Notes: a model not told the origin generated them from the letters alone. A stretch of 64,000 bases of DNA from Comamonadaceae bacterium (GCA_947372745.1 CANBUY010000005.1:1-64000), one strand, 5' to 3'; positions 25,400-33,231 are shown, counted from the first letter of the stretch. A program made the numbers and translations.

Positions 25400-25928
25400 C
25401 AAAGGTCAGCCACAAAATGCGAATATCAAACCAAAGCGACTGGCGCTGCAGGTAGGCCACATCAAGTTTCACCTTCTCGGGAATGGGCAGTTCATCGCGC
25501 CCATTCACCTGCGCCCAGCCCGTGAGTCCTGGCACCAGCGTGTGAACGCCCTGCTCTGTGCGCAAGGCCATCAAATCATGTTGATTAAACAAGGCCGGGC
25601 GAGGCCCGACAAAGCTCATGTCGCCCCGTAAAATACTCCACAGCTGCGGCAACTCGTCCAAGCTGCTCTTGCGCAAAAAAGAACCAATCGGCGTTAAATG
25701 CGCTGCGGGATTGCCCAGCAAATGGGTCGCTACCGCAGGCGTGCCCACCCGCATGCTGCGGAACTTGGGCATTTTAAAAATAGTGTTGTAGCGACCTACC
25801 CGGTCAGACCAATACAGTGCCGGGCCTTTTGACGTTAACCGCACGGCAAGTGCCACCAGCAACACCGGAAGCAACAGCACCAAACTGGCCAGCAAGCCCA
25901 GCAGTAAATCAAATAGTCTTTTAATCAT
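25365..25928 (-). CDS. Initiating sugar-phosphate transferase (undecaprenyl-phosphate type)
   Basis: 187 aa bacterial sugar transferase of the small monotopic phosphoglycosyl transferase kind. One N-terminal hydrophobic segment (about 5-30) is followed by the catalytic domain with KGPALYWSDRVGR, FKMPKFRSM, SLDELPQLWSILRGDMSFVGPRPAL (Asp-Glu catalytic pair in LDELP) and PGLTGWAQVNGRD. It would move a sugar phosphate onto undecaprenyl phosphate to begin the O-unit. The sugar is not predictable. True ATG is at 25928; an in-frame TTG just upstream is not used in this call. It is the last gene of the minus-strand operon, 5 bp after rfbC. Confidence 0.9.
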   Translation of the reverse strand: MIKRLFDLLLGLLASLVLLLPVLLVALAVRLTSKGPALYWSDRVGRYNTIFKMPKFRSMRVGTPAVATHLLGNPAAHLTPIGSFLRKSSLDELPQLWSILRGDMSFVGPRPALFNQHDLMALRTEQGVHTLVPGLTGWAQVNGRDELPIPEKVKLDVAYLQRQSLWFDIRILWLTFVKVLRRDGVSH

Positions 25929-25933
25929 CAAAT

Positions 25934-26491
25934 CTAGCTTTTTGAGATGTTGCTTGTCGCACTCAAAAACGATGCCCCTGCCGCGTCCTTGACCGAGAGC
26001 TTGAAAGGCGCGTCAAGGCTTGGCCAGGCAATCGCCAAAGTCGGATCATCCCAAGCAATGCAGCGCTCAAATTCTGGTGAGTAGTAGTCAGTGGTTTTGT
26101 ACAAAAACTCGGCGTGCTCTGAGAGCACCACAAAGCCGTGAGCCAGGCCCGGTGGCACCCAAAGCTGGCGCTTGTTGTCGGCAGACAGCACCTCTCCCAC
26201 CCATTGGCCAAATGTTGGTGAGCCCGGGCGAATATCAACCGCCACGTCAAACACCTCACCGGCCACGACGCGCACCAGTTTGCCCTGCGGGTTTTGCACC
26301 TGGTAGTGCAGGCCACGCAACACGCCCTGGCCTGATTTGGAGTGGTTGTCTTGCACAAAAGGCAAGTTGAGCCCGGTGGCATTCAGGAAGTCACGTTGGT
26401 TGAAGCTCTCGTAAAAAAACCCACGATCGTCCCCAAACACCTTGGGTTCGATCAGCAGCACATCAGCAATGGCGCAGGGCGTCACTTTCAT
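25934..26491 (-). CDS. rfbC: dTDP-4-dehydrorhamnose 3,5-epimerase
   Basis: 185 aa cupin-fold epimerase, third step of dTDP-L-rhamnose synthesis. Motifs: FYESFNQRDF, QDNHSKSGQGVLRGLHYQVQ (catalytic His in RGLHYQ, near residue 62), VAVDIRPGSPTFGQWVG and the WVPPGLAHGFVVLSE segment. The ATG shares its A with the rfbA TGA (TGATG at 26489-26493). Part of rfbB-rfbD-rfbA-rfbC, full length. Confidence 0.95.
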   Translation of the reverse strand: MKVTPCAIADVLLIEPKVFGDDRGFFYESFNQRDFLNATGLNLPFVQDNHSKSGQGVLRGLHYQVQNPQGKLVRVVAGEVFDVAVDIRPGSPTFGQWVGEVLSADNKRQLWVPPGLAHGFVVLSEHAEFLYKTTDYYSPEFERCIAWDDPTLAIAWPSLDAPFKLSVKDAAGASFLSATSNISKS

Positions 26492-27408
26492 CAATAGACC
26501 TTTTCTTTGAGCAAGCGCAGCAGGTACTGGCCGTAGCCAGACTTGGCCAGCGGCTGGGCCAGTTTGCTGAGTTGGGCGTCGTCAATCCAGCCGTGGCGCC
26601 AGACGATCTCTTCAGGCGCGGCCACTTTCAGGCCCTGGCGATTTTCAATGGTGTAAATAAACTGGCTGGCCTCCATCATCGACTCGTGCGTGCCGGTGTC
26701 CAGCCACGCATATCCGCGGCCCATGGTTTGTACATCGAGCGTGCCCTGCTCCAAGTAGAGGCGGTTCAAGTCGGTAATTTCCAACTCACCCCGGGCGGAC
26801 GGCTTGACCTGCTTGGCCAGCGCCACCACTTGGGCGTCGTAAAAATACAGGCCTGTGACGGCATAGCGCGACTTGGGCGCCAGGGGCTTTTCTTCCAAGC
26901 TGATTGCACGGCCCTTGGCGTCAAACTCCACCACGCCGTAGCGCTCGGGGTCTTGCACCGCGTAGGCAAACACGGTGGCGCCAAGGGTTTGCTTGGTCGC
27001 ACTGTCCAATAGCCCCGCAAAGTCGTGGCCGTAAAAAATGTTGTCGCCCAGCACCAGCGCGCTCGGGGCGCCGTCCAGAAACTCTTCGCCAATCAAAAAG
27101 GCTTGCGCCAATCCATCAGGCGACGGTTGTACGGCGTAGCTGATTTGAATGCCCCACTGGCTGCCATCGCCCAGCAGTTGTTCAAAGCGCGGTGTGTCTT
27201 GCGGTGTGGAGATCACCAAGACCTCACGTATACCCGCCAGCAGCAGCACACTCAAAGGGTAGTAAATCATCGGCTTGTCGTAAATCGGCAGCAACTGCTT
27301 GCTGACGACTTGCGTGACCGGGTACAGGCGCGTGCCCGAGCCCCCGGCCAGAATAATGCCTTTGCGCGCCTTGGTGTTGGCTGCCGTGGTGGTGTTTGAA
27401 GTTGCCAT
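26491..27408 (-). CDS. rfbA: Glucose-1-phosphate thymidylyltransferase
   Basis: 305 aa nucleotidyltransferase that makes dTDP-glucose, first step of dTDP-L-rhamnose synthesis. The signature [30 protein letters not shown] starts about residue 16 (nucleotide-binding G-x-G-T-R and Lys). [24 protein letters not shown] and [11 protein letters not shown] are also seen. ATG 27408 is chosen; a longer open frame continues upstream but overlaps rfbD with unlikely sequence. The N-terminus has a short Thr/Asn-rich extension (about 15 aa) compared with Enterobacterial RfbA. It starts 2 bp after the rfbD stop. Confidence 0.95.
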   Translation of the reverse strand: MATSNTTTAANTKARKGIILAGGSGTRLYPVTQVVSKQLLPIYDKPMIYYPLSVLLLAGIREVLVISTPQDTPRFEQLLGDGSQWGIQISYAVQPSPDGLAQAFLIGEEFLDGAPSALVLGDNIFYGHDFAGLLDSATKQTLGATVFAYAVQDPERYGVVEFDAKGRAISLEEKPLAPKSRYAVTGLYFYDAQVVALAKQVKPSARGELEITDLNRLYLEQGTLDVQTMGRGYAWLDTGTHESMMEASQFIYTIENRQGLKVAAPEEIVWRHGWIDDAQLSKLAQPLAKSGYGQYLLRLLKEKVY

Positions 27409-27410
27409 TT

Positions 27411-28319
27411 TTATGTTTTCCCTGTAATTTCTGTGAGCATGCGTGCCACCCCTTGCTGCCAAGAGGGCAGTGTTAAGCCGAAGGTGTTTTGCAGGCGCGT
27501 GGTGTCTAGGCGCGAGTTGAGCGGCCGCTGTGCTGGCGTGGGGTAGCTGGCGGTGGGCGTGGGCAGCACTTGCTCTGGGCCAGCCTTGAGCGACCAACCC
27601 AGCGCCTGCGCTTGGGCCAGCACGTAGCGTGCGTAGCCATGCCAAGTCGTTTCACCACTGGCCACGCAGTGGTAAAGCCCCGCCAACTCAGTTTGGACCA
27701 TTGCTTTTTTAATGGCGTGCGCTGTGACGTCGGCCAGCAATTCAGCCGAGGTGGGGGCGCCAAACTGGTCGTCAATCACCGTCAAGGTGTCGCGGTCCCC
27801 TGCCAGGCGCAACATGGTTTTGGCAAAGTTGCCGCCGCGTGCGGCATAGACCCAGCTGGTTCTAAAAATAAGGTGTTTGGCGCAGACTGCCACCAAGCGT
27901 TCGCCTTCAAGCTTGGTCTGGCCGTAAACGCTCAACGGCCCGGTGGCGTCCAGCTCGCGCCAGGGCTGCTGGCCACTGCCGTCAAACACATAGTCGGTGG
28001 AGAAGTGCACCAGCCAGGCACCCAGTTTTTGGGCCTCAGCGGCCAGAACACCAGGTGCCAGCGCGTTGAGAGTGCGGGCCAATTCGGGCTCAGACTCGGC
28101 CTTGTCGACGGCGGTGTGGGCGGCGGCATTAACGATCACATCAGGCTTCACCCGGCGCACGGTCGCGGCCAAACCAGCCAAGTCACTCAGGTCGCCACGC
28201 AATTGGTCAGGGTTGGATTGGGCATCCCGGCCCAGCGCCACCAACTCGCCCAGCACGCTCAAGGAGCGTTGCAACTCCCAGCCCAATTGACCGTCTTTGC
28301 CTAAGAGCAATATTTTCAT
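27411..28319 (-). CDS. rfbD: dTDP-4-dehydrorhamnose reductase
   Basis: 302 aa SDR-family reductase, last step to dTDP-L-rhamnose. N-terminus [19 protein letters not shown] with Rossmann GxxGxx[18 protein letters not shown] (catalytic Tyr-Lys) and [13 protein letters not shown] are typical. It begins 12 bp after the PIN toxin stop, so in the present arrangement it is downstream of three toxin-antitoxin modules instead of directly behind rfbB. Six codons of an older rfbD start survive at 29053-29070. Confidence 0.95.
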   Translation of the reverse strand: MKILLLGKDGQLGWELQRSLSVLGELVALGRDAQSNPDQLRGDLSDLAGLAATVRRVKPDVIVNAAAHTAVDKAESEPELARTLNALAPGVLAAEAQKLGAWLVHFSTDYVFDGSGQQPWRELDATGPLSVYGQTKLEGERLVAVCAKHLIFRTSWVYAARGGNFAKTMLRLAGDRDTLTVIDDQFGAPTSAELLADVTAHAIKKAMVQTELAGLYHCVASGETTWHGYARYVLAQAQALGWSLKAGPEQVLPTPTASYPTPAQRPLNSRLDTTRLQNTFGLTLPSWQQGVARMLTEITGKT

Positions 28320-28331
28320 AAAAACTTCATT

Positions 28332-28745
28332 TCAACTTATCCAAGGGTTGATTACATCCAAACCTAGGTCCGCAAAGTCTCGTTCGTTGCGCGTCACCAT
28401 GCTCAAACCATGCTGCGCAGCGGTTGCCCCCAACAGACTGTCAATGGCTGGCAATGGACGACCCGCTGCGGCCACCAGACGGCCCCAGCGGTCTGCCACT
28501 GGCGCGTCAACAGGCAATATGCGGCCGGCAAAAAAACTTGGCAAGTCGGTCTCCAGCCAGTCCGTCAAGGCCATGCGCCGCTTGGCATCCAAGACACCTT
28601 CGATGCCTTTGCGCAACTCACCCAAGGTCAAAACACTCAAATACAGCGTGGACGCCGGTCTGCCTGAGAACCACTCGACCACACCAGCGTCAGGCGTCTT
28701 GCGGCGGAGTTCGGACAAGACGTTCGTGTCGAGCAAATAGCTCAA
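28332..28745 (-). CDS. PIN-domain toxin (VapC-type) of a type II toxin-antitoxin module
   Basis: 137 aa PIN-domain ribonuclease. The N-terminus SYLLDTNVLSELRR holds the first acidic residue (Asp6) and conserved Asn; later acidic positions in LGELRKGIE and VDAPVADRWG complete the metal site, and ATAAQHGLSMVTRNERDF carries the C-terminal conserved residues. The start is TTG (28745-28743), overlapping the antitoxin TGA (TTGA), so it is coupled to the antitoxin. VapC-type toxins cleave tRNA or rRNA; the target here is unknown. First of three modules stacked between rfbB and rfbD. Confidence 0.9.
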   Translation of the reverse strand: MSYLLDTNVLSELRRKTPDAGVVEWFSGRPASTLYLSVLTLGELRKGIEGVLDAKRRMALTDWLETDLPSFFAGRILPVDAPVADRWGRLVAAAGRPLPAIDSLLGATAAQHGLSMVTRNERDFADLGLDVINPWIS

Positions 28746-28993
28746 AACAACACCTCACGAGTCAAACTTATATCTCGATCGAGCGCGATGTCATCTGCGC
28801 CATATAGAGGAGACCTGCGCATGAAGTCGACCAAAGAATGGTCGTTGCCAGTCAGGCGTTCAAACATGGCGCGGGAGACCACCACCGCTACCGATTGGCC
28901 GTGCAGAGTGATGTTTTGCGGCCCCTCACTCTCAGCGCATTTGACGACTTCTGACAACCGGGCTTTGGCCTCTTGCATTTGCCATACGTGCAT
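28742..28993 (-). CDS. Phd/YefM-family antitoxin
   Basis: 83 aa antitoxin. The N-terminal Phd/YefM fold reads VWQMQEAKARLSEVVKCAE and QNITLHGQSVAVVVSR, which forms the DNA-binding dimer. The C-terminal 30 residues, rich in charged residues, would wrap and inhibit the PIN toxin encoded downstream. GGAGG lies 6 bases before ATG 28993. The upstream palindrome at 29014-29036 is the likely autoregulatory operator. Confidence 0.9.
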   Translation of the reverse strand: MHVWQMQEAKARLSEVVKCAESEGPQNITLHGQSVAVVVSRAMFERLTGNDHSLVDFMRRSPLYGADDIALDRDISLTREVLF

Positions 28994-29013
28994 GTTGAAC
29001 CTCCAAGTTAAAT

Positions 29014-29036
29014 ATTCTGACCAGACTAGTCAGAAT
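29014..29036. promoter_or_regulatory. Operator-like palindrome of the Phd/PIN module
   Basis: ATTCTGAC (29014-29021) and GTCAGAAT (29029-29036) form a perfect 8-bp dyad with a 7-base spacer, 21 bp upstream of the antitoxin start codon. Phd-type antitoxins repress their own operon through such sites. Confidence 0.65.
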
Positions 29037-29052
29037 GTAGCACAAGCCAGTG

Positions 29053-29219
29053 CAACAACAAAATCTTCATGCCTTAGTTGCCGTACTGCTTCGCCACCCA
29101 ATCCCGGTAACCGCCGCTGAGCACGTTGGCGACCCACTCGGAGTTATCTAAATACCACTGCACGGTTTTGCGGATGCCGGTCTCAAAGGTTTCGGCGTGG
29201 GTCCAGCCCAGCTCGGTTT
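29053..29219 (-). pseudogene. rfbB 3'-end fragment joined to first six codons of rfbD
   Basis: Minus-strand 29219-29074 encodes a copy of the RfbB C-terminus, recognisable as [16 protein letters not shown] and then [19 protein letters not shown] with the TAA at 29076-29074. Three bases on, ATGAAGATTTTGTTGTTG (29070-29053) matches MKILLL, the first six residues of RfbD, after which the sequence changes abruptly to the Phd/PIN promoter region. This is the original rfbB-rfbD junction with both genes broken off. It differs from the intact rfbB 3' end at about 15% of positions by eye. Confidence 0.85.
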
Positions 29220-29250
29220 CTTTACCACTGAATATTGAAAATAAGACGCT

Positions 29251-29658
29251 CTATGCTGCCCGAACTTCATTCAACAGATCGGGATGACGATCCAGCACCT
29301 TGAGTAGTTTGACCAGAGCCAAAGGCGGTTTAGTCTTGCCGTTCTCATAACGCGAGAAAGCGTTGATTCCACCACCGAAAATTTCAGCGGCTTCGCGTTG
29401 GCCGAGATCGAGCTTCTTGCGCACGGAGATGATGAATCCAGGATCAACAATGGCGGCATTAACCTGCTTATTGAACGCCTGCATTTCGCGCATGACACGC
29501 TCGGTTTCAGCCAAGTCGGTAATGGACTCATCACATGCAGGGCAAAAATCAGCCATCACCAAAGGAATGATGGTGGTTTCGCCCTTGTACGTATATGGGA
29601 GGTCGCGTGTATCGTGGATCAACTCCGCCGCTCCGCAAACAGGACATTTCATGTTCAT
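29251..29658 (-). CDS. mqsA: MqsA-type antitoxin (zinc-binding, HTH)
   Basis: 135 aa antitoxin and repressor. Zinc ligands Cys5, Cys8, Cys39 and Cys42 (CPVC and CPAC) are spaced as in E. coli MqsA. The C-terminal Xre-type helix-turn-helix reads QREAAEIFGGGINAFSRYENGKTKPP (about 87-112). Order toxin-antitoxin, with the antitoxin second, is the reversed order characteristic of mqsRA. Its ATG overlaps the mqsR stop (ATGA) and an AAGGAG at the end of mqsR acts as its ribosome site. Confidence 0.93.
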   Translation of the reverse strand: MNMKCPVCGAAELIHDTRDLPYTYKGETTIIPLVMADFCPACDESITDLAETERVMREMQAFNKQVNAAIVDPGFIISVRKKLDLGQREAAEIFGGGINAFSRYENGKTKPPLALVKLLKVLDRHPDLLNEVRAA

Positions 29659-29951
29659 AGCTCCTTGAAGGACACGATCAGCACGTCATTGATGACCGTT
29701 AATTTCAGATATACGTCGCCCGCCGGCGTGCCAGGGCGGTACACATCTTGCCAGACTGTGTGATCGGCGTGCGTAGTCATGCTCTTGTAGAAATCTTCAG
29801 TCGTAAGCGCCATTACTACAGCCAGCATGTCAGAGAGTTGCAGCCCCAACTCAGTGGCCCCGAGTCTAGCTGCACGTGTCGCACGCACTTTTCCAGCTTC
29901 TACCAAGGATTTCACCTCAGTCAGCCTGCAATGTGGGATACGTTTCTCCAT
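29655..29951 (-). CDS. mqsR: MqsR-type mRNA interferase toxin
   Basis: 98 aa toxin of the RelE-like fold MqsR family, which cleaves mRNA at GC-containing sites (GCU in E. coli). It begins MEKRIPHCRLTEVKSLVEAG and ends VSFKEL, both typical of the family, at the usual length of 98 residues. Upstream is an AACC...GGTT dyad resembling the E. coli MqsA operator. The module is bounded on both sides by rfbB 3'-end fragments. Confidence 0.93.
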   Translation of the reverse strand: MEKRIPHCRLTEVKSLVEAGKVRATRAARLGATELGLQLSDMLAVVMALTTEDFYKSMTTHADHTVWQDVYRPGTPAGDVYLKLTVINDVLIVSFKEL

Positions 29952-29962
29952 GGATGAATAAT

Positions 29963-29975
29963 AACCTAGTTGGTT
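29963..29975. promoter_or_regulatory. MqsA-type operator
   Basis: AACC-TAGTT-GGTT lies 11 bp upstream of the mqsR start codon. E. coli MqsA binds an AACCT...AGGTT palindrome in the same place, so this is probably the autoregulatory site. Confidence 0.55.
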
Positions 29976-30002
29976 TAATCTGACGGACTTTGTTGGCTAA
30001 TA

Positions 30003-30137
30003 CCAGCACGGCTTAGTTCCCGGACTGCTGCGCCACCCAATCCCTGTAACCTCCGCTGAGCACATTGGCCACCCAGTCGGGGTGGTCTAGGTACCACTGC
30101 ACGGTTTTGCGGATGCCGATCTCGAAGGTCTCGCCGG
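30003..30137 (-). pseudogene. Second rfbB 3'-end fragment
   Basis: This 135-bp stretch matches the intact rfbB 3' end (30877-31011) with about 11 differences. It encodes [20 protein letters not shown] and ends [13 protein letters not shown] with TAA at 30015-30013. The similarity continues about 10 bp past the stop (GCCGTGCTGG), then ends. The inner edge stops inside the codon region corresponding to about 45 residues from the RfbB C-terminus. It has no start and lies between mazF and mqsR. Confidence 0.88.
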
Positions 30138-30202
30138 AATACTCAGCAGCACCGCGACATATGCAAAAAAGCTGGTTGCACGACTGTGGAGCGCTGGAGA
30201 TA

Positions 30203-30526
30203 TCAGGCCAGCATCTCCAGCAATACATCGTGCCAGGCCTTTTCGTCAATCTTGCCCATTTTTTTACCCAATCTGATCTTATCAACGCATCGCACCTGAT
30301 CCAACAAAATACGGGCGGTCTTTCCCTGAAAAATTACATCGGGTCGACAACCCATCGGCTGACCGGCGCTGGTGATAGGGGCGATGATGACCCGGGGCAA
30401 CATAGCGTTCATATCGTTCGGTGACACCACCAATGCAGGGCGAGTCTTTTGAATCTCGCTGCCAACTACAGGATCAAGGTTGACCCAATAAACATCCCCG
30501 CGTAAAACAAGCACCCGGCTCACCAT
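30203..30526 (-). CDS. MazF/PemK-type mRNA interferase toxin
   Basis: 107 aa PemK/MazF-family endoribonuclease. Motifs: RGDVYWVNLDPVVGSEIQKTRPALVVSPN (about 9-37, with catalytic Arg in the KTRPALV segment), VIIAPITSAG and the conserved LDQVRCVDKIRL (about 75-86). ATG 30526 overlaps the antitoxin stop region by 7 bp. It is the toxin of the module nearest the intact rfbB. Confidence 0.93.
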   Translation of the reverse strand: MVSRVLVLRGDVYWVNLDPVVGSEIQKTRPALVVSPNDMNAMLPRVIIAPITSAGQPMGCRPDVIFQGKTARILLDQVRCVDKIRLGKKMGKIDEKAWHDVLLEMLA

Positions 30527-30783
30527 ACCCAGTCGCCGTCATCGGCCACGCGTGCGTCGCTCCAAGTCTGCGCGTCTACCTGCTCTTGAGCCAAGACGGC
30601 TTTTGATAACGTGGCCGACTGATCAAACCAACCATCACGCAGTTTGCGGTGAACGGGCCTAATCACAATCTGGCCTTCTTGCAACTCCATGTCGACCTGA
30701 TCTTCAATCTGGCAAGACACAAGAAAGGCAGCGGGTATCAACACCCCCCTTGAATTGCCTATTTTTCGCATAGATGTCAACAT
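30520..30783 (-). CDS. MazE/ChpI-type AbrB-fold antitoxin
   Basis: 87 aa antitoxin with an N-terminal SpoVT/AbrB swapped-hairpin domain (RKIGNSRGVLIPAAFL, about 6-21; IVIRPVHRKLRDGW, about 39-52) that binds DNA, and an acidic C-terminus (WSDARVADDGDW) that would block the MazF-type toxin. GAGGT precedes ATG 30783. A perfect GTTATAA dyad lies upstream at 30798-30816. Confidence 0.92.
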   Translation of the reverse strand: MLTSMRKIGNSRGVLIPAAFLVSCQIEDQVDMELQEGQIVIRPVHRKLRDGWFDQSATLSKAVLAQEQVDAQTWSDARVADDGDWVW

Positions 30784-30797
30784 GAAAGACCTCAGTA

Positions 30798-30816
30798 GTT
30801 ATAACTAAATTATAAC
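30798..30816. promoter_or_regulatory. Operator-like palindrome of the MazEF module
   Basis: GTTATAA-CTAAA-TTATAAC is a perfect 7-5-7 dyad, 14 bp upstream of the antitoxin start, in an AT-rich promoter-like stretch. MazE-type antitoxins bind such alternating palindromes. Confidence 0.6.
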
Positions 30817-30886
30817 AATAATATGCAGCAGTATGCATGAGGGCAGAAAAACTGATCTTGCCGCTGGAACCATGCCCCAGCACGGC

Positions 30887-31948
30887 TTAGTTCCCGTACT
30901 GCTGCGCCACCCAATCCCGGTAACCACCACTAAGCACATTGGCCACCCAGTCGGGGTTATCCAGGTACCACTGCACGGTTTTGCGGATGCCGGTCTCAAA
31001 GGTCTCGGCGGGGGTCCAGCCCAGCTCGATCTCCAGTTTGCGCGCATCAATGGCGTAGCGGCGGTCGTGGCCGGGGCGGTCGGTTACGTAGGTGATCTGG
31101 TCTTGGTAGGGCTTGCCATCTGAGCGGGGCTTGAGTTCATCGAGCAGCGCGCACACGGTGTGGACGATCTCCAGGTTGGGCTTCTCGTTCCAGCCGCCCA
31201 CGTTGTACACCTCGCCCAAGCGACCCGCCTCCAGCACCCGGCGGATGGCGCTACAGTGGTCGGTGACATACAGCCAGTCGCGAATTTGCTGGCCGTCGCC
31301 ATATACCGGCAGCGCCTTGCCGGCTTGCGCATTCACGATCATCAGCGGGATCAGCTTTTCTGGAAAGTGGAACGGACCATAGTTGTTGGAGCAGTTGGTG
31401 GTGAGCACCGGCAGGCCGTAGGTGTGGTGGTAGGCGCGCACCAAGTGGTCGCTGGCCGCTTTGCTGGCCGAGTACGGGCTATTGGGCTCGTAGCGATGGA
31501 CCTCGGTAAAGGCCGGGTCGGTCTTGCTCAAAGAGCCATAGACCTCGTCGGTGGAGACATGCAGAAAGCGGAAGGCGGCCTTACTGGTAGCCTCCAGGCC
31601 ACCCCAATACGCCCGCACCGCCTCCAGCAGGTTGAAGGTGCCCACAATATTGGTCTGAATGAACTCGCCCGGCCCGCTGATGGAGCGATCCACATGCGAT
31701 TCGGCGGCAAAGTTCAGCACGGCACGCGGTTGGTGCGTGGCCAACAACTGGTCAACCAGCGCGGCGTCGCCAAAATCGCCGTGCACAAACGTATGGCGCG
31801 CATCACCGTCGAGCGAGGTCAGGTTTTGCCGGTTGCCCGCGTAGGTGAGTTTGTCGAGGTTGATGACCGGCTCGTCTGAGGCACGGAGCCAGTCGAGTAC
31901 GAAGTTGCTGCCAATAAAGCCGGCACCGCCGGTGACGAGAATGGTCAT
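30887..31948 (-). CDS. rfbB: dTDP-glucose 4,6-dehydratase
   Basis: 353 aa extended SDR dehydratase, second step to dTDP-L-rhamnose. Motifs: [17 protein letters not shown] (4-20, NAD binding), [11 protein letters not shown] (catalytic Thr-Asp-Glu), [15 protein letters not shown] (Tyr-x3-Lys), [18 protein letters not shown] and [15 protein letters not shown]. Full length. Its 3' end, from ETFETGIRK to the TAA, exists in two further diverged copies at 30003-30137 and 29074-29219. Downstream on the strand come three toxin-antitoxin modules before rfbD. Confidence 0.96.
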   Translation of the reverse strand: MTILVTGGAGFIGSNFVLDWLRASDEPVINLDKLTYAGNRQNLTSLDGDARHTFVHGDFGDAALVDQLLATHQPRAVLNFAAESHVDRSISGPGEFIQTNIVGTFNLLEAVRAYWGGLEATSKAAFRFLHVSTDEVYGSLSKTDPAFTEVHRYEPNSPYSASKAASDHLVRAYHHTYGLPVLTTNCSNNYGPFHFPEKLIPLMIVNAQAGKALPVYGDGQQIRDWLYVTDHCSAIRRVLEAGRLGEVYNVGGWNEKPNLEIVHTVCALLDELKPRSDGKPYQDQITYVTDRPGHDRRYAIDARKLEIELGWTPAETFETGIRKTVQWYLDNPDWVANVLSGGYRDWVAQQYGN

Positions 31949-31955
31949 TTAATTT

Positions 31956-32303
31956 TTATCCCCGAATATTAAAAACTGGTTTTTTAACTGGCGCCATGGC
32001 CCGTCGCAAACCCTCACTTACCGACACAGGCGGCACCCAGCCGAGCAAATTGCGGGCTTTGGAAATATCAAGCTGCAAATTGCAGCGCAAGCGCTGCACC
32101 GCCTCCACCCCGCCCAGTAAAGTGACCCCCGCTTGCAAGGTCAAAACAGAAATGGGCAGAAAACGAGTCGGCACCCCGGAGGCTTGTAACATGCCGCGCA
32201 CCAGCTCGGTGGTGGACAGGTCTTTCCCGTCACTGACAAAAAAAGTCTGGTTGACGGCTTGGGGGTGGGTCAACAAAGAATACGAGCAAGTGTCATTTGA
32301 CAT
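31956..32303 (-). pseudogene. C-terminal remnant of an NAD-dependent sugar epimerase/dehydratase
   Basis: 115-codon open frame whose residues 12-115 match the C-terminal third of an SDR-type nucleotide-sugar epimerase: HPQAVNQTFFVSDGKDLSTTEL, then QRLRCNLQLDISKARNLLGW and PPVSVSEGLRRAM. There is no Rossmann domain or YxxxK. The first 11 residues come from sequence fused at the break point beside the glycosyltransferase gene, whose stop it overlaps. Full-length relatives in similar clusters sit next to the initiating sugar transferase. This looks like a scar from replacing an older O-antigen cassette. Confidence 0.8.
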
Positions 32304-33231
32304 CGTGAATTACAGGATTGATTACAGCCAAGAGTAAGCAAGAAATAAAAAACCACACCCGCTCAAAAGGTTTCCGACGACATTTACTTGCGTTTAAAGC
32401 CAGCCACAAATAGCCAGCACGACCACTACGCAAGCCACGCTGCACAACAGGCAACCTAGAAGCGTTACAAAGATCAGATATCAGCAAGGATTGGTGAAAA
32501 GCATGCCCACTCAAAACTTTTCGTGACCGGTAAACAAACGAAGCCCAGCCCGCATTGACTCCAATCTGATTATTCGCGTGCTGCCGGTATCTCATACTTG
32601 ACCAGCTATCAATTACCCAGGGGAAATTGTGAGATCTTGCGAAGGCATAGAACAACCAGTCATGGTATTCAGCGCTTTTTAGCTGATCCAACTCGGCACG
32701 TACCATCTTTTGCAGCTGTATCGCCAAACTGGAGTGCAAAACATAGGTACAGCCCGGCCCGGCCGACTCAAACAAAAAGTCACAACTTCGTTGTGGACTA
32801 GCTTTATTCACGAAACGTTCTTCGCCTGTAGACCAGAAAGCCGTAAAGTTACTCGAATAACCAAGCGCACATTGCTCCGTCAATAAACAGTGTGCGCGCC
32901 AAAGTTTCTCTGGATGCCAAATATCATCTTGATCAGCAAAGCTCAGATAGTCAAACCCGGTCAAATCAACATCCCGCAAGAGTCGGTAGAAATTAGGTCC
33001 AGCGCCGCCAAAGCGCTCGCCAAAAGGCAATAACGTTAAACGTGTTTCAGTCTGACCCCACTCGGTAAGGCAGTCCTCAGTACCGTCAGTTGATTGATCT
33101 ACACTTATGAATATCTGAATTCCCACATTCTTCTGCAGCAGGATAGATTCGATTTGCGAGTCGATATATGCCATGCCGTTGTAAGCAGCCAAGCACACCG
33201 CAAAACGTGGTGTTATATCTTTAGCTAGCAT
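32293..33231 (-). CDS. Glycosyltransferase family 2 protein
   Basis: 312 aa cytoplasmic GT-A glycosyltransferase. The N-terminal domain has FAVCLAAYNGMAYIDSQIESIL (9-30), ISVDQSTDGTEDCL and FDYLSFADQDDIWHPEKL, where D-Q-D-D is the metal-binding DxD. The fold resembles rhamnosyltransferases of the WcaA/RfbG type, but donor and acceptor cannot be told. It overlaps the preceding glycosyltransferase gene by 11 bp. Base composition is AT-rich like its upstream neighbours. Confidence 0.9.
   Translation of the reverse strand: MLAKDITPRFAVCLAAYNGMAYIDSQIESILLQKNVGIQIFISVDQSTDGTEDCLTEWGQTETRLTLLPFGERFGGAGPNFYRLLRDVDLTGFDYLSFADQDDIWHPEKLWRAHCLLTEQCALGYSSNFTAFWSTGEERFVNKASPQRSCDFLFESAGPGCTYVLHSSLAIQLQKMVRAELDQLKSAEYHDWLFYAFARSHNFPWVIDSWSSMRYRQHANNQIGVNAGWASFVYRSRKVLSGHAFHQSLLISDLCNASRLPVVQRGLRSGRAGYLWLALNASKCRRKPFERVWFFISCLLLAVINPVIHDVK

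Noticed and set aside
30013-30285. An open frame of 90 codons ending in the rfbB tail copy, reading like a small RfbB-related protein
   Set aside because: Its first half is out-of-frame mazF sequence and the join is at the fragment border; it is a chance chimera with no ribosome site.
28332-30783. Interpreting the toxin-antitoxin island as an integron cassette array or genomic island with an integrase
   Set aside because: No integrase, attC-like sites or tRNA are visible; the only shared borders are rfbB tails.
30805-31050. Open frame overlapping the end of rfbB in another frame
   Set aside because: It is a shifted reading of the rfbB 3' end with no start signal and with composition typical of a shadow frame.
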